A stretch of 64,000 bases of DNA from Lysobacteraceae bacterium NML93-0399 (GCA_002307375.1 NTJI01000002.1:620001-684000); one strand, 5' to 3'; counted from the first letter of the stretch, positions 9,293 to 22,973 are shown. Notes: generated from the letters alone by a model not told the origin. Program-made: numbers and translations.

Positions 9293-9318
9293 ACGCCGCG
9301 GCCCTGGAGCCGCGGCGT
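9293..9318 (-). terminator. Hairpin downstream of ppiB
   Basis: A perfect 10-bp stem, ACGCCGCGGC (9293-9302) with GCCGCGGCGT (9309-9318), encloses a 6-nt loop 19 bp beyond the ppiB stop. On the minus strand it is followed by TTGCTGTTCG, a poor U-tract, so termination is likely but not certain. Confidence 0.5.
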
Positions 9319-9336
9319 CGAACAACAGGCGGAAAA

Positions 9337-9831
9337 TCAGGCCGCGAGCGTCTTGTTCCACTCGGCCACGCGGTCGGCCTTGGCCGCCAGCGCTGCATCG
9401 GCATCGCCTTCGATGCGGATCGACTTGATGGTGTCGCCCTGCTTGACCGCGTCGACCACGTCCAGGCCTTCGGTGACCTTGCCGAAGACGGTGTGCTTGC
9501 CGTCGAGCCAGTCGGTCTTGATGTGGGTGATGAAGACCTGGCTGCCGTTGGTGTTCGGGCCTGCGTTGGCCATCGACAGCACGCCACGGTCGTGCTTGAC
9601 GCCGTTATTGGTCTCGTCCTCGAAGCGATAGCCCGGACCGCCACGGCCGGAGCCTTCCGGGCATCCGCCCTGGATCATGAAGTCCGCAATGACGCGGTGG
9701 AAGTTCAGCCCGTCGTAGAAGCCGCGCTTGGCCAGATTGACGAAATTGGCGACGGTCAGCGGCGCTTTGTCGGCGAACAGCTCGACGGTGATCTGGCCAC
9801 GGTCGGTATCGAATACGGCGTTCAGGGACAT
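9337..9831 (-). CDS. ppiB: Peptidyl-prolyl cis-trans isomerase, cyclophilin type B
   Basis: It is a 164-residue cytoplasmic cyclophilin that catalyses proline isomerisation during folding. No signal peptide is present, which separates it from periplasmic PpiA. The active-site signature is visible: [14 protein letters not shown] with the catalytic arginine, then [17 protein letters not shown]. The ATG at 9831 (MSLNAVFD) is preceded by AGGA at about 7 nt; an in-frame upstream ATG at 9852 lacks support. A hairpin terminator follows. Confidence 0.96.
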   Translation of the reverse strand: MSLNAVFDTDRGQITVELFADKAPLTVANFVNLAKRGFYDGLNFHRVIADFMIQGGCPEGSGRGGPGYRFEDETNNGVKHDRGVLSMANAGPNTNGSQVFITHIKTDWLDGKHTVFGKVTEGLDVVDAVKQGDTIKSIRIEGDADAALAAKADRVAEWNKTLAA

Positions 9832-9937
9832 GATGAATCCTGGGTTGGTCAAGGGGGCGCCGGTGTGCTGGCGAAACGGCTACATGCGGCCCACGCGCGC
9901 CGTTTCAACCGCCCCGCCATGCGGCGACGCAACACGG

Positions 9938-9943
9938 TACAAT
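9938..9943 (+). promoter_or_regulatory. Possible -10 element before typA
   Basis: TACAAT lies 60 bp upstream of the typA start. No good -35 is visible at the expected spacing, so this is tentative. Confidence 0.3.
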
Positions 9944-10003
9944 CGCGGACTTCATTCACTGCCCCCTGAGCGCCCCGGTTCCGACCCTGGCGCGGCCTTG
10001 CCC

Positions 10004-11829
<1,826 letters not shown>

Positions 11830-11833
<4 letters not shown>

Positions 11834-12417
11834 GCCGGGCGCTGTTCCCGGCATGGCGGCCCAGTGCCGACGGCCGGGCGGCGCTGGCACGACTGGTGGA
11901 ACGACTGCAGACGGCGCGCCCCCAGGGCGCGCCGTTGTTGCAACTGCGCCGGCCGGACCAGTGGCACGTCACGCTCTGCTTCGTGGGTGACATGCCGGCG
12001 CCACAGGCAACTGCGGATGTGCTCGCGCCGGCCTTTGCCCCAGCCGCGGCGCGGATTCCGCCACATGCGTGGCGGGTCGACCGCCTCGCCTACTGGCCGC
12101 AGTCCGGTGCGGTCGTCGCTTTGCCCGCCGCCTGTCCTGCCCTGCAGGCGCTGTGCGACGCCAGCCACGACGCCGTGCGCCGCGCGGGGATCGCGCCGGC
12201 CGATCGCACGAGCCGCCCGCACACGACGCTGGCGTTTCTCGATCGCGGCCTGCCCCCGCAGCCCTGGCTCGAGACGATCGACTGCGACATCGGCCCGCTC
12301 GCCGTCGATGGCTTCGAGCTGTTGTTCAACCCCGGCGGTCGCTACGACGCGCTCGGCAGCTGGGCGCTGACCGGCGCCGCCCTGCCCGAACCGCCGCGCC
12401 AGGATGCTTTGTTCTGA
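11830..12417 (+). CDS. thpR: RNA 2',3'-cyclic phosphodiesterase (2H family)
   Basis: The 195-residue 2H phosphoesterase has both catalytic HxT motifs: His46-Val-Thr48 in WHVTLCFVG and His131-Thr-Thr133 in HTTLAFL. Members hydrolyse 2',3'-cyclic phosphate ends of RNA and were first described as 2'-5' RNA ligases. GTG at 11830 overlaps the typA stop as GTGA; no ribosome site is obvious, which fits coupling. The N-terminal SRALFPAW, rather than RLFFALWP, is somewhat divergent from the family. It sits between typA and a DUF2127 gene in one operon. Confidence 0.88.
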
Positions 12418-12431
12418 TGCCCGAGGACACC

Positions 12432-12875
12432 ATGCACTCGCACAAGGGCCTGCGCGCGATCGCGCTGTTCGAGGCTGCAAAGGGCGCGGTCGCCCTGCTC
12501 GTCGCCGGCGCGCTCGCCGCGATCGGACCGGACGCGCTGCAGCACGATCTCGAACGCGTGCTCGCGCGCTTCGGTGTTGACGGCGACCGGACCGGCACGG
12601 CGATGCTCAATGCCATCACACCGCAGACCCTGCATGTGGCCATCGGCGTGGCCGTGCTCTATGCCACCGTACGCCTGGCCGAAGGCTGGGGACTGTGGCG
12701 TCACCGTGCATGGGCCTCGTGGCTGGGCGTCATCGGCGCCGCGGCCTACTTGCCGATCGAGATCTACGCGCTGTGGCAGCACCCCGACTGGATGACCTGG
12801 GGCGTGTTTGTGCTCAATCTGCTGATCGTGATGGTCCTGGCGCGCGATCTGTACCGGCGGCGCGCTGCGGCCTAG
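12432..12875 (+). CDS. DUF2127 family integral membrane protein
   Basis: The 147-residue protein begins HKGLRAIALFEAAKGA, typical of DUF2127 (Pfam), and has about four hydrophobic segments: residues 8-32, 60-80, 85-105 and 115-137. An amphipathic stretch with HDLERVLARFGVD lies between the first two. Function is unknown. The ATG at 12432 has CGAGGA five bases upstream; an in-frame ATG at 12417 overlaps the thpR stop (TGATG) and cannot be excluded. It is the last gene of the typA operon. Confidence 0.8.
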   Translation: MHSHKGLRAIALFEAAKGAVALLVAGALAAIGPDALQHDLERVLARFGVDGDRTGTAMLNAITPQTLHVAIGVAVLYATVRLAEGWGLWRHRAWASWLGVIGAAAYLPIEIYALWQHPDWMTWGVFVLNLLIVMVLARDLYRRRAAA

Positions 12876-13211
12876 AAAAGCACGCAGTCGCGTCCGCGCA
12901 GGATCCGTCTCTCGTCCCGCTTGCGGGACCTTTGCGAATTGCTCGAGAACGACGTCATCCCCGCGAAAGCGGGGATCCAATGACTTCAAGTCTACGAAAC
13001 GCAAAGTCACTGGATTCCCGCTTTCGCGGGAATGACGGCATGACCGTGCGCAGGCAAAGTTTTTGCAGAAGTCCCGCTTGCGGAGGAAAGCCGGAGTGGA
13101 GCGAAACTACAGCTCAAGCGAAGCGAACGCTTACACCCGAAGCTGAAGTGCATCTGGAGATTTCGCGCACGCAGCCCTCCACTCTCGCGGCAGGGACCGA
13201 CAGCGAGGCGC
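12876..13211. repeat. Convergent intergenic region with CCCCGCGAAAGCGGGG palindromes
   Basis: No gene is seen in these 336 bp. A small hairpin ATCCCCGC-GAAA-GCGGGGAT (12958-12977 area) and its mirror ATTCCCGC-TTTC-GCGGGAAT near 13013-13032 flank a spacer, forming a composite inverted repeat of about 80 bp (roughly 12953-13035). Related sequence occurs beside both tuf genes and at 59405. It lies between the typA operon and the DAHP synthase gene, where it could serve as a bidirectional terminator. Confidence 0.7.
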
Positions 13212-14606
<1,395 letters not shown>

Positions 14607-14673
14607 GGGGTGTTCCTTAAGCTGGGCGCCATCATCGCAGTTTGCGGCAGTGCGTCACAACGCCGGCAACCGC

Positions 14674-15177
14674 TCAGCGCCTGTGCTGGCGCAGGCCGGC
14701 GTACAGCGCAAGACCGGCAAGCAGCACGAACCAGATCAGGCTCCAGGCCGGCATCGACAATCCGAGGAAGATCCAGTCGATCGTGCCGCAGTCGCCGCTG
14801 CCGGTGAGTACGCGCTTGATCAGCGTGGGGGTGTCCATGGTCTCGCGCATGAAGGCGAACGGCGCGCCACAGGTCACGAACCCGGGAGGATTCATCTGCA
14901 GCCACACGTGACGGCCGGCAATGCCGATGCCCACCGCCGCCGCGGCGAACCCCAGCACTCCGTATGTCGTCCGCCCGCCCTTGCCACGCGGCGCGTGCAG
15001 CCCGGCGACCAGCAGCACCAGGCCCAGTGCGGCGAACGCCAGCCGCTGGAAGATGCACAGCGGACACGGTTCCAGGCCCCATTGCAGCTGCGAATAGATG
15101 GCGAAGCCGATCAACGCGAAACACGCGATAGCGCCGCCGAGCATCAGTGTGCGGAACGACCAGCGGAGAGGATTCAT
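14674..15177 (-). CDS. dsbB: Disulfide bond formation protein DsbB
   Basis: This inner-membrane quinone reductase reoxidises periplasmic DsbA. The 167-residue protein has four membrane segments (about residues 10-28, 44-61, 72-88 and 139-160). The two redox pairs are present: Cys38-Pro-Leu-Cys41 in the first periplasmic loop and Cys103/Cys130 in the second. The ATG at 15177 is preceded by a longer frame open only through the neighbouring terminator. It lies downstream of the ribosomal alpha operon but beyond that operon's terminator. Confidence 0.95.
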   Translation of the reverse strand: MNPLRWSFRTLMLGGAIACFALIGFAIYSQLQWGLEPCPLCIFQRLAFAALGLVLLVAGLHAPRGKGGRTTYGVLGFAAAAVGIGIAGRHVWLQMNPPGFVTCGAPFAFMRETMDTPTLIKRVLTGSGDCGTIDWIFLGLSMPAWSLIWFVLLAGLALYAGLRQHRR

Positions 15178-15225
15178 GTGCACACCGGCAGCGGGAAGCT
15201 CGCGATTATCACGTCCGCGCCCGCA

Positions 15226-15256
15226 AACAAAAACCCCGGCCGGGGCCGGGGCTTCG
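15226..15256 (-). terminator. Intrinsic terminator at the end of the alpha operon
   Basis: On the minus strand a GC-only stem CCCCGGCC/GGCCGGGG is followed directly by TTTTTG, about 55 bp after the rplQ stop. It is the clearest intrinsic terminator in the window and ends the S10-spc-alpha transcript. Confidence 0.88.
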
Positions 15257-15308
15257 TTCCATCGGTGAGGCGAACCTCCGCGCGCGGCGGAGGTCCTCAC
15301 GAAGGCGA

Positions 15309-15689
15309 TTATTCGGCGTCGACAGACGCCTGCGGGCGATCGACCAGCTCGACGTACGCCATCGGGGCGTTGTCGCCGGCGCGGAAGCCGCACTTGAGGA
15401 TGCGCAGGTAGCCGCCCGGACGGGCGGTGTAGCGCGGGCCGAGCGTGGTGAACAGCGTGCCGACGGCTTCCTTGTCGCGCAGACGCGCGAAGGCCAGACG
15501 ACGGTTGGCGACGCTGTCGACCTTGCCCAGGGTGATCAGCGGCTCTGCGACGCGGCGCAGTTCCTTGGCCTTGGGCAGGGTGGTCTTGATCAGTTCGCTC
15601 TTGATCAGCGAAGCGGCCATGTTGCGGAACATCGCTTCGCGATGGGCGCTGGTGCGGTTGAACTTGCGACCGGCTTTCTGGTGGCGCAT
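15309..15689 (-). CDS. rplQ: 50S ribosomal protein L17
   Basis: The 126-residue protein is one of the normal length for the family. The conserved start [19 protein letters not shown] identifies it; a C-terminal ARLRDK...[11 protein letters not shown] region follows. L17 binds 23S rRNA domain III near the exit tunnel. It is the last gene of the alpha operon, 179 bp after rpoA, and is followed by an intrinsic terminator. AGGAT precedes the ATG. Confidence 0.97.
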   Translation of the reverse strand: MRHQKAGRKFNRTSAHREAMFRNMAASLIKSELIKTTLPKAKELRRVAEPLITLGKVDSVANRRLAFARLRDKEAVGTLFTTLGPRYTARPGGYLRILKCGFRAGDNAPMAYVELVDRPQASVDAE

Positions 15690-15868
15690 GGGATGGATCC
15701 TTGGATTGGAATGGTGGGTCTGTGTCGTGCCTTGTCGCCGTCCTGGCGTTGGAGAGTGGACTGCGGATGGTCCGGAACCGGTCGTCCTTCACCGGCAATC
15801 GTGGCGGGCCTCGAGGCCTGTCTCACGACGATCGGAAGGCGCGCTCTCGGGCGCGCCTTCCGGGTATA

Positions 15869-16867
15869 TCAGCCAAGCATGCCGTGTGCCGAAACACCGA
15901 CCGGCGGCCAGTTCTCGAGCTTCATGCCGAGCGCGAGGCCACGCTGCGCCAGGACTTCCTTGATCTCGGTCAGCGACTTCTTGCCGAGGTTGGGGGTCTT
16001 AAGCAGTTCGACTTCGGTCTTCTGGATCAGATCGCCGATGTAGTAGATGCTCTCGGCCTTGAGGCAGTTGGCCGAACGCACCGTCAGCTCCAGATCGTCG
16101 ATCGGGCGCAGCAGGATCGGGTCGACGCCCGGGGCCTGCGGCTTCGCCGCGCCGCGGTCGCGATGCGTGAAGTCGCCGAACACCGACAGCTGGTCGGTGA
16201 GGATGTCGGCGGCGGTGCGCACGGCTTCCTCGGCATCGATCGTGCCGTTGGTCTCGATGTCGAGCACCAGCTTGTCGAGGTCGGTGCGCTGTTCGACGCG
16301 GGCCGCTTCGACTTCATACGCCACGCGGCGGACCGGGGAGAACGACGCGTCCAGCATCAGGCGACCGATGGCGCGGGTCTCCTCGTCCGGACGACGACGC
16401 GCGGCGGCCGGCTGGTAGCCGAAGCCACGCTCGATCTTCAGGCGCATGTTGATCGACGCATCCTTGGTCAGATGGCAGATCACGTGCTCGCCGTTGAGGA
16501 TCTCGACGTTGTGGTCGGTCTTGATGTCGGCGGCGGTGACGACGCCCGGGCCCGACTTCGACAGCGACAGCGTCGCGCTCTCGCCGGTGCCCATGCGGAT
16601 GGCGACATCCTTGAGGTTGAGCAGGACTTCCAGCACGTCTTCCTGCAGGCCCTCGATGGTGCTGTACTCGTGCAGCACGCCGTCGATCTCGACTTCGGTA
16701 ATCGCGAAGCCCGGAATCGACGACAGGAGCACGCGACGCAGGGCATTGCCCAGCGTGTGCCCGTACCCACGCTCCAGCGGCTCGATCACGACCTTCGCGC
16801 GGTTGCCCGCGAGACGTTCGATCTGCGGGCCGCGCGGACGCAGGACCTGGTTGGCGGTTGCCGTCAT
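15869..16867 (-). CDS. rpoA: DNA-directed RNA polymerase subunit alpha
   Basis: The 332-residue subunit has the N-terminal dimerisation domain with [20 protein letters not shown] (about residues 34-53) and a C-terminal DNA-binding domain with [11 protein letters not shown] and [20 protein letters not shown]. The latter contacts UP elements and activators. GGAG lies upstream of the ATG, separated by a run of CA repeats. It follows rpsD by 56 bp in the alpha operon, and 179 bp separate it from rplQ, wider than elsewhere in the operon. Confidence 0.98.
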   Translation of the reverse strand: MTATANQVLRPRGPQIERLAGNRAKVVIEPLERGYGHTLGNALRRVLLSSIPGFAITEVEIDGVLHEYSTIEGLQEDVLEVLLNLKDVAIRMGTGESATLSLSKSGPGVVTAADIKTDHNVEILNGEHVICHLTKDASINMRLKIERGFGYQPAAARRRPDEETRAIGRLMLDASFSPVRRVAYEVEAARVEQRTDLDKLVLDIETNGTIDAEEAVRTAADILTDQLSVFGDFTHRDRGAAKPQAPGVDPILLRPIDDLELTVRSANCLKAESIYYIGDLIQKTEVELLKTPNLGKKSLTEIKEVLAQRGLALGMKLENWPPVGVSAHGMLG

Positions 16868-16923
16868 GTGTGTGTGTCTCCTGAGGACCGCCGCGCGTAT
16901 GGGCGCGGCGGCACCTGGTTGAA

Positions 16924-17559
<636 letters not shown>

Positions 17560-17573
17560 TTCTTATCGCTCCT

Positions 17574-17966
17574 TTAGACGCGACGCTTCTTCGGCGGACG
17601 GCACCCGTTGTGCGGGATCGGCGTCACGTCGATGATGTTGATGATCTTGTAGCCCACGTTGTTCAGCGAACGCACGGCCGACTCACGACCCGGACCCGGG
17701 CCCTTGATGCGGACTTCCAGCGACTTGACGCCGTAGTCCAGGGCGGCCTTGCCGGCCTTCTCGGCGGCGACCTGGGCAGCGAACGGGGTCGACTTGCGCG
17801 AGCCGCGGAAACCCGCGCCACCGGAGGTCGCCCACGAGAGCGCATTGCCCTGGCGGTCGGTGATCGTGATGATCGTGTTGTTGAACGAAGCGTGGACGTG
17901 CGCGATGCCGTCGGTGACGACGCGCTTGATCTTCTTCTTGTTCTTGGTTGCTGCAGGCTTGGCCAT
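17574..17966 (-). CDS. rpsK: 30S ribosomal protein S11
   Basis: The 130-residue protein forms part of the 30S platform and helps shape the mRNA exit region. Family features include [20 protein letters not shown] and the basic C-terminus [14 protein letters not shown]. The N-terminal [15 protein letters not shown] is lysine-rich as usual. It is 11 bp after rpsM. Confidence 0.98.
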   Translation of the reverse strand: MAKPAATKNKKKIKRVVTDGIAHVHASFNNTIITITDRQGNALSWATSGGAGFRGSRKSTPFAAQVAAEKAGKAALDYGVKSLEVRIKGPGPGRESAVRSLNNVGYKIINIIDVTPIPHNGCRPPKKRRV

Positions 17967-17977
17967 GGTCTAGATCC

Positions 17978-18334
17978 TTACTTCCTGATGGCCTTGCGCG
18001 GACCCTTGCGGGTGCGTGCATTGGTCCGGGTGCGCTGGCCACGCAGCGGGAGACCACGACGGTGACGCAGGCCGCGGTAGCACGACAGGTCCATCAGACG
18101 CTTGATGGCCATGCCGATCTCGCGGCGCAGGTCGCCCTCGACCACGTACTTGCCGACTTCCGAGCGCAGGCGCTCGACTTCCGGCTCCGACAGGTCGCGG
18201 ATCTTGGTGGTCGATTCGACGCCTGCGGCTTCGCAGACCTTCTTCGATCGGGTACGGCCGATGCCGTAGATGCTCTGAAGCCCGACCCAGACATGCTTCT
18301 GGGCAGGCAGGTTCACACCTGCAATACGCGCCAT
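17978..18334 (-). CDS. rpsM: 30S ribosomal protein S13
   Basis: The 118-residue head protein contacts P-site tRNA and the 50S subunit through bridge B1. [19 protein letters not shown] and the C-terminal [19 protein letters not shown] identify it. The frame is open further upstream, but the ATG at 18334 is the conserved start. It is the first gene of the alpha operon, and a 385-bp leader with hairpins precedes it. Confidence 0.98.
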   Translation of the reverse strand: MARIAGVNLPAQKHVWVGLQSIYGIGRTRSKKVCEAAGVESTTKIRDLSEPEVERLRSEVGKYVVEGDLRREIGMAIKRLMDLSCYRGLRHRRGLPLRGQRTRTNARTRKGPRKAIRK

Positions 18335-18719
18335 GCGCGGATCTCCAACTGGTTTGGCTGCCGGGGGTTCAATCCCGGCAAAAGGGAACATGAAATGATA
18401 GCAGGGCCTCGTAGGTACAGGAAGCCCGCGGCGCCGTGGCGCCAGCAGACCCGGCATGGGGAGCGTGCCCATGCTCCGGCGACAGTCCAGGACCGGCGGA
18501 CTCGGGAAGAACTCCCTCACCCGCCCCGCGCGCTACTCTGGCGTGCGGATCTTCCTGGACCACCCGCGCACGAGACCGCCGCGCGAGTCGCCCATCTGAA
18601 GCCCGGCGCGTATGTCCGGACTTCGTGCGTCGCCCCGTGAGGCGACGCGATGCGGCAGGGGGAGTACCCGTGCCGCGGAGAACCAAGGCCGGACGACCGT
18701 CAGGCCATCCGGCGGAACA
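18335..18719 (-). promoter_or_regulatory. Long secY-rpsM gap: candidate alpha-operon leader, no rpmJ
   Basis: No gene is found in these 385 bp; the small rpmJ (L36) found here in E. coli is absent on both strands. On the minus strand a candidate promoter has -10 TATCAT (18395-18400) 17 bp from a poor -35 TTCCTG (18418-18423). Three hairpins occur: GCGTCGCC/GGCGACGC (18627-18648), GCATGGG/CCCATGC (18454-18474) and CCGGG/CCCGG (18361-18378), the last about 27 bp before rpsM. They could include an S4 feedback site or attenuators; that is inference. Confidence 0.45.
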
Positions 18720-20096
18720 TCAACGACCCATCAGGCCGCCGCCGCTGCGCGAACCCTTGAGGTTCGCCTTCTTCAGCAGGCTTTCGTACTGGTGCGACAT
18801 CAGGTGCGACTGGACCTGCGCGATGAAGTCCATGATCACCACCACCACGATCAGCAGCGAGGTGCCGCCGAAGTAGAAGGAACTGCCGAACTCGGCACGC
18901 ATGAACTCGGGCAACAGGCAGACCAGCACCAGATAGGCCGCGCCGACCGCGGTCAGACGGGTCAGCACACCATCGATGTAATCGGCCGTCGCCTTGCCCG
19001 GACGGATACCCGGAATCAGCGCGCCCGACTTCTTCAGGTTGTCGGCCGTTTCCTGGCTGTTGAACACCAGCGCGGTGTAGAAGAACGCAAAGCCCGCGAT
19101 CAGACCGGCAAACAGCAGCACGTACAGCGGCTCGCCCGGCGAGATCGCCTGCGCCACGCGCTGCAGCGTCTGCTGCCAGCCGCCCGAAGCCGTCGCCTCG
19201 CCGAACCACGTGGTCACGGTGGCGGGGAACATGATGATCGACGACGCGAAGATCGCCGGAATCACGCCCGCCATGTTGAGCTTCAGCGGCAGGAACGAGC
19301 TCTGGTTCATGTACGCGTTGCGACCACCCTGGCGGCGTGCGTAGTTGACCGTGATCCGACGCTGTCCGCGCTCGACGAACACCACGAAGAACACCGCCGC
19401 CAGCACCACGATCACCAGCAGGATCGCCGCGATCGGGCTCATGTCGCCGCTGCGCAGCGAGTCGAACGTGCCCAGCACGGCGCCCGGCAGCCCGGCCACG
19501 ATGCCGGCGAAGATGATCAGCGACACACCGTTGCCGATGCCGCGCTCGGTCACCTGCTCGCCCAGCCACACCAGAAACATGGTGCCGGCGGTGAGCGCGA
19601 CGATGGCGGTGAGCACGAAGCCCATGCCCGGTGCGTACACGACCGGAATGCCGTTGTTGGCACCCGAACTCTGCAGCGCCACCGCGATGCCCGCCGACTG
19701 GAAGATCGCCAGCGGGATCGCGCCGATGCGCGACCACTGGGTGATCCGGCGACGGCCCGACTCGCCTTCCTTCTGGATGGCCTTCAGGCTCGGCACCACC
19801 TGCACCAGCAGCTGCATGACGATCGAAGCGGAGATGTAGGGAATCACGTTCAGCGCGAACAGGCTGAAGCGCGAAAGCGCACCACCGGAGAACATGTTGA
19901 ACATGTCCACGATGGTGCCTTCCTGCTGCTCCATCAGCTGCAGCATGGCCTCGGGATTGACGCCCGGCACCGGAATGAAGCACCCGATGCGGTAGACGAT
20001 CAACGCACCGAGCACGAACAGCAGGCGCTGGCGGAGCTCGGTGAACTTACCGAGCCCGGCGCCGACGCCACCCATTGCGCTGCCGCTTCGCGCCAT
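18720..20096 (-). CDS. secY: Preprotein translocase subunit SecY
   Basis: The 458-residue inner-membrane channel protein of the Sec pathway has ten predicted membrane segments. Diagnostic stretches include [15 protein letters not shown] (second helix), [18 protein letters not shown], and the cytosolic loop [18 protein letters not shown] that contacts SecA and the ribosome. Its partner secE lies at 47.3 kb. It is the last gene of the spc operon, 6 bp after rplO, and the C-terminus is glycine-rich ([10 protein letters not shown]). Confidence 0.98.
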   Translation of the reverse strand: MARSGSAMGGVGAGLGKFTELRQRLLFVLGALIVYRIGCFIPVPGVNPEAMLQLMEQQEGTIVDMFNMFSGGALSRFSLFALNVIPYISASIVMQLLVQVVPSLKAIQKEGESGRRRITQWSRIGAIPLAIFQSAGIAVALQSSGANNGIPVVYAPGMGFVLTAIVALTAGTMFLVWLGEQVTERGIGNGVSLIIFAGIVAGLPGAVLGTFDSLRSGDMSPIAAILLVIVVLAAVFFVVFVERGQRRITVNYARRQGGRNAYMNQSSFLPLKLNMAGVIPAIFASSIIMFPATVTTWFGEATASGGWQQTLQRVAQAISPGEPLYVLLFAGLIAGFAFFYTALVFNSQETADNLKKSGALIPGIRPGKATADYIDGVLTRLTAVGAAYLVLVCLLPEFMRAEFGSSFYFGGTSLLIVVVVIMDFIAQVQSHLMSHQYESLLKKANLKGSRSGGGLMGR

Positions 20097-20102
20097 CGAG
20101 GC

Positions 20103-20537
20103 TTACTCCTCGACCTTGCCGCCAGCGGCTTCGATCGCCTCGCGGGCACCGGCCGTGGCCAGCACGCCCTTGAGCACGAGCTTCTTGCTGATCTCGCCCT
20201 TCTTGACGATCTTCGCGCGCTTGGCGGTGCTGGGCACCAGCTTGGCCGCACGCAACGCTGCGAAGTCGATGTCGCCATCGAGCTTGTCGAGCTGGTAGAG
20301 CATCACTTCGGCGGTGTCGAGCTTGAGCTTGGAGCGGAAGCCGACCTTCGGCAGGCGCTTGCGCAGCGGCATCTGGCCGCCTTCGAAGCCGGCCTTGATC
20401 TTGCCCTTGCCGGCACGCGCGAACGAACCCTTGTGGCCGCGGCCTGCGGTCTTGCCCAGGCCCGAACCGATACCGCGACCGACGCGGACGCGCTCGGTGC
20501 GGGCGCCCTGTGCGGGCTTGAGAGTGTTGAGCTTCAT
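20103..20537 (-). CDS. rplO: 50S ribosomal protein L15
   Basis: The 144-residue protein has the glycine-rich N-terminal extension [20 protein letters not shown] that threads into 23S rRNA, and [17 protein letters not shown]. It is a late assembly protein of the 50S subunit. It follows rpmD by 5 bp and precedes secY by 6 bp, the conserved spc order. Confidence 0.98.
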   Translation of the reverse strand: MKLNTLKPAQGARTERVRVGRGIGSGLGKTAGRGHKGSFARAGKGKIKAGFEGGQMPLRKRLPKVGFRSKLKLDTAEVMLYQLDKLDGDIDFAALRAAKLVPSTAKRAKIVKKGEISKKLVLKGVLATAGAREAIEAAGGKVEE

Positions 20538-20542
20538 TTCGA

Positions 20543-20740
20543 TTACTCCTCGACCCGGACCAGGTAGTGGACCTTGTTGATCAGGCCACGGACCTGCGGG
20601 CTGTCCTTCAGTTCGCGCACGTCGTTGAGCTTGTTGAGGCCCAGCGCACGCACCGAGAGGCGGTGCTTGGCCTGCGAGCCACGCATGCCCTTGACCAGGC
20701 GCACCTTGACGGTGCCGCCGGTGTTCTCGTTCTTAGCCAT
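20543..20740 (-). CDS. rpmD: 50S ribosomal protein L30
   Basis: The 65-residue protein has [23 protein letters not shown] and the C-terminal [11 protein letters not shown], matching the family. Its start overlaps the end of rpsE by eight bases, implying translational coupling. Confidence 0.97.
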   Translation of the reverse strand: MAKNENTGGTVKVRLVKGMRGSQAKHRLSVRALGLNKLNDVRELKDSPQVRGLINKVHYLVRVEE

Positions 20741-21272
20741 TGACCAGATCCTCCACCTTCTTGCCGCGCTTGGCCGCGATCTGCGCCGGCGAATGCATTT
20801 CGGCCAGGCCCTTCACGGTCGCGCGGACCAGGTTGATCGGATTGCGCGAACCGACGGCCTTGGCGAGCACGTCCTTGACGCCGACCGCTTCGAGCACGGC
20901 GCGCATTGCACCGCCGGCGATCACGCCGGTACCTTCCGAAGCCGGCTGCATGAAGACACTGGCGGCGCCGTGACGCGACTTCACCGTGTGCCACAGCGTG
21001 CTGCCGTTGAGATCGACCGACTTCTGGTTCTTGCGGGCCTGCTCCATCGACTTCTGGATCGCGACCGGCACTTCGCGCGCCTTGCCGTAACCGAAACCGA
21101 CCTTGCCGTTGCCGTCGCCGACGACCGTCAGCGCGGTGAACGTGAACTGGCGACCGCCCTTGACGGTCTTGCTGACGCGGTTGACCGTGATCAGCTTCTC
21201 GATCATGCCGTCGTCGAGTTCCTCACGGTCGCGATTGCGGTCGCGCCCGCGGTTTTCCCTTTCGTTTGCCAT
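20733..21272 (-). CDS. rpsE: 30S ribosomal protein S5
   Basis: The 179-residue fidelity protein has the double-stranded RNA-binding domain ([15 protein letters not shown], about residues 27-41) and the loop [17 protein letters not shown] that faces S4 and the decoding region. The N-terminus is unusually charged ([18 protein letters not shown]). The ATG at 21272 is the conserved start. The 166-bp gap from rplR is much wider than in E. coli and contains two hairpins. Confidence 0.98.
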   Translation of the reverse strand: MANERENRGRDRNRDREELDDGMIEKLITVNRVSKTVKGGRQFTFTALTVVGDGNGKVGFGYGKAREVPVAIQKSMEQARKNQKSVDLNGSTLWHTVKSRHGAASVFMQPASEGTGVIAGGAMRAVLEAVGVKDVLAKAVGSRNPINLVRATVKGLAEMHSPAQIAAKRGKKVEDLVNG

Positions 21273-21371
21273 CGTGGATGCCTGTAGTAGTGAGAGATGT
21301 ACGGCTCGGGCCGCTTGGAGTTGTGGTCTGGACCGGTGGAACGCGGACGCGGCACAGAAGGCCGCGGGCGC

Positions 21372-21422
21372 CCGGCACACCTCGTGCCGGCGAGTCAGGC
21401 GACGCCGGGCGCGAGGCCCGGC
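21372..21422 (-). promoter_or_regulatory. Two tandem hairpins between rplR and rpsE
   Basis: CCGGCAC/GTGCCGG (21372-21390, 5-nt loop) and GCCGGGC/GCCCGGC (21404-21422, 5-nt loop) are perfect 7-bp stems in the 166-bp gap. No U-tract follows, so RNA processing, attenuation or repeat remnants are all possible. Confidence 0.5.
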
Positions 21423-21438
21423 ATCGACAGCGTCTGGA

Positions 21439-21795
21439 TCAGAACTGCAGGCCACCCTCGCGGGCGGCATCGGCGAGCGCCTTGATGCGGCCGTGGTAGC
21501 GGTAACCCGACCGGTCGAATGCGACCTTCTCGATGCCCGCAGCCTTGGCCTTCTCGGCGATTGCGCGACCGACAGCCGTGGCGGCGTCGGCGTTCTTGCC
21601 GTTCTTCAGGCCCGACTTGACGTCGGCCTGCGTGGTGTTGGCGGCTGCCAGCACCTTCGAGCCGTCCGCGTTGAACAGCTGGGCGTAGATGTGCTGACCG
21701 GTACGCAGCACCGACAGGCGCGGCACGCCCAGGGTACGGATGTGCGAGCGCGTGCTCTTGGCGCGGCGCAGGCGGGCGGTGTTCTTGATGCTCAT
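21439..21795 (-). CDS. rplR: 50S ribosomal protein L18
   Basis: The 118-residue protein carries 5S rRNA into the 50S subunit together with L5. The basic N-terminus ([14 protein letters not shown]), the central [15 protein letters not shown] and the C-terminal [24 protein letters not shown] are characteristic. It follows rplF by 101 bp, in which a CCGGCC/GGCCGG hairpin (21853-21870) lies. Confidence 0.98.
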   Translation of the reverse strand: MSIKNTARLRRAKSTRSHIRTLGVPRLSVLRTGQHIYAQLFNADGSKVLAAANTTQADVKSGLKNGKNADAATAVGRAIAEKAKAAGIEKVAFDRSGYRYHGRIKALADAAREGGLQF

Positions 21796-21896
21796 GGTGA
21801 ATGACCTCGTGAAAGCTGAAGGCGGGTACCCGGTGATCCCTTCGCCCGAAGCCCGGCCCGTACAGGCCGGTCTTCGTCAACGGGAACCGTGCACGC

Positions 21897-22424
21897 TTAG
21901 GCCTTCTTGGCTTCCTTGCGGATGATGGTTTCGTCGGAGTACTTCACGCCCTTGCCCTTGTACGGCTCCGGCGGACGGAAACCGCGGATCTTGGCGGCGA
22001 CCTGGCCGACGAGCTGCTTGTCGGAACCGGCAACCACGATCTCGGTCTGCGTCGGCGTGGTCAGGGTGATGCCTTCCGGCGCCTGGAACACGACCGGGTG
22101 CGAGAAACCCAGCGAAAGATTGAGGTCCTTGCCCTGCACGGCGGCACGGTAACCGACGCCGACGAGCTCGAGCTTGCGCTCGAAGCCCTGCGACACGCCG
22201 TGCACCATGTTCGCGACGATGGCACGCAGGGTGCCGGTCAGCGCGATGTGCGACGGATCGTTCGCCGACAGCAGTGCATTGCCGTCCTCGATCTTGATAT
22301 CGATATAGGCCGGCTTGTCGATCGACAGGGTGCCCTTGGGACCCTTGACGCTGACGTGCTCGGGCTGGATGTTGAGTTCAACGCCCTTCGGGAGGGCGAT
22401 CGGCTTCTTGGCGACGCGGGACAT
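21897..22424 (-). CDS. rplF: 50S ribosomal protein L6
   Basis: The 175-residue protein lies at the base of the L7/L12 stalk near the sarcin-ricin loop. [16 protein letters not shown] at the start and the signature [14 protein letters not shown] near the end are intact. It follows rpsH by 14 bp. Confidence 0.98.
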   Translation of the reverse strand: MSRVAKKPIALPKGVELNIQPEHVSVKGPKGTLSIDKPAYIDIKIEDGNALLSANDPSHIALTGTLRAIVANMVHGVSQGFERKLELVGVGYRAAVQGKDLNLSLGFSHPVVFQAPEGITLTTPTQTEIVVAGSDKQLVGQVAAKIRGFRPPEPYKGKGVKYSDETIIRKEAKKA

Positions 22425-22438
22425 TGTGCGTTACTCCC

Positions 22439-22834
22439 TTAGGCCACGAAGCACAGGACTTCACCGCCGACGCCCTGCTGGCGCGCCTGCGCGTCGGTCA
22501 TGATGCCCTTCGACGTGGAGATGATGGCGACGCCCAGGCCGTTGAGGACCTTCGGCAGCGCATCCTTGCCGCGGTACTGGCGCAGGCCCGAGCGCGAGAA
22601 GCGCTGCAGGCGCTCGATCACCGGGCGGCCTTCGTAATACTTGAGGACGATCTCGAGTTCGGCCTTGGCGCCGTTCTCGGTCACGCGGATGTCGCCGATG
22701 TAGCCTTCTTCCTTGAGGACGTTGGCGATCGCGACCTTGATCTTGGACGACGGCATCTTCACCGTCTGCTTGCCGACCGCTGCCGCATTCTTGATGCGGA
22801 CCAGCATGTCGGCGATGGGATCAGTCATGCTCAT
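22439..22834 (-). CDS. rpsH: 30S ribosomal protein S8
   Basis: The 131-residue primary 16S binder is also the translational repressor of the spc operon in E. coli, where it binds the rplE start region. [17 protein letters not shown] and the C-terminal [14 protein letters not shown] are diagnostic. The gene is preceded by a 139-bp gap with a possible promoter and a strong hairpin, which may give it partly independent expression. Confidence 0.98.
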   Translation of the reverse strand: MSMTDPIADMLVRIKNAAAVGKQTVKMPSSKIKVAIANVLKEEGYIGDIRVTENGAKAELEIVLKYYEGRPVIERLQRFSRSGLRQYRGKDALPKVLNGLGVAIISTSKGIMTDAQARQQGVGGEVLCFVA

Positions 22835-22888
22835 GATGATTACCTTCTGAGTGCACCGATATCCGCTTTCGCGAACACTAGTTTTTGA

Positions 22889-22933
22889 CCCGCCCGGACC
22901 CGGGCGGGGTACAACGTGAGGGGCGGTATTCTA
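22889..22933 (-). promoter_or_regulatory. Possible internal promoter and leader hairpin before rpsH
   Basis: On the minus strand TAGAAT (22928-22933) matches the -10 of the rpsJ promoter exactly, but no good -35 is seen. About 20 bp downstream lies a perfect 8-bp stem CCCGCCCG/CGGGCGGG with a 4-nt loop (22889-22908). The pair may mark an internal start or attenuation point in the spc operon. Confidence 0.35.
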
Positions 22934-22973
22934 CAGGTCCGGCGCGCGAACGCCAGACCCGGAGTGCCTCTGC

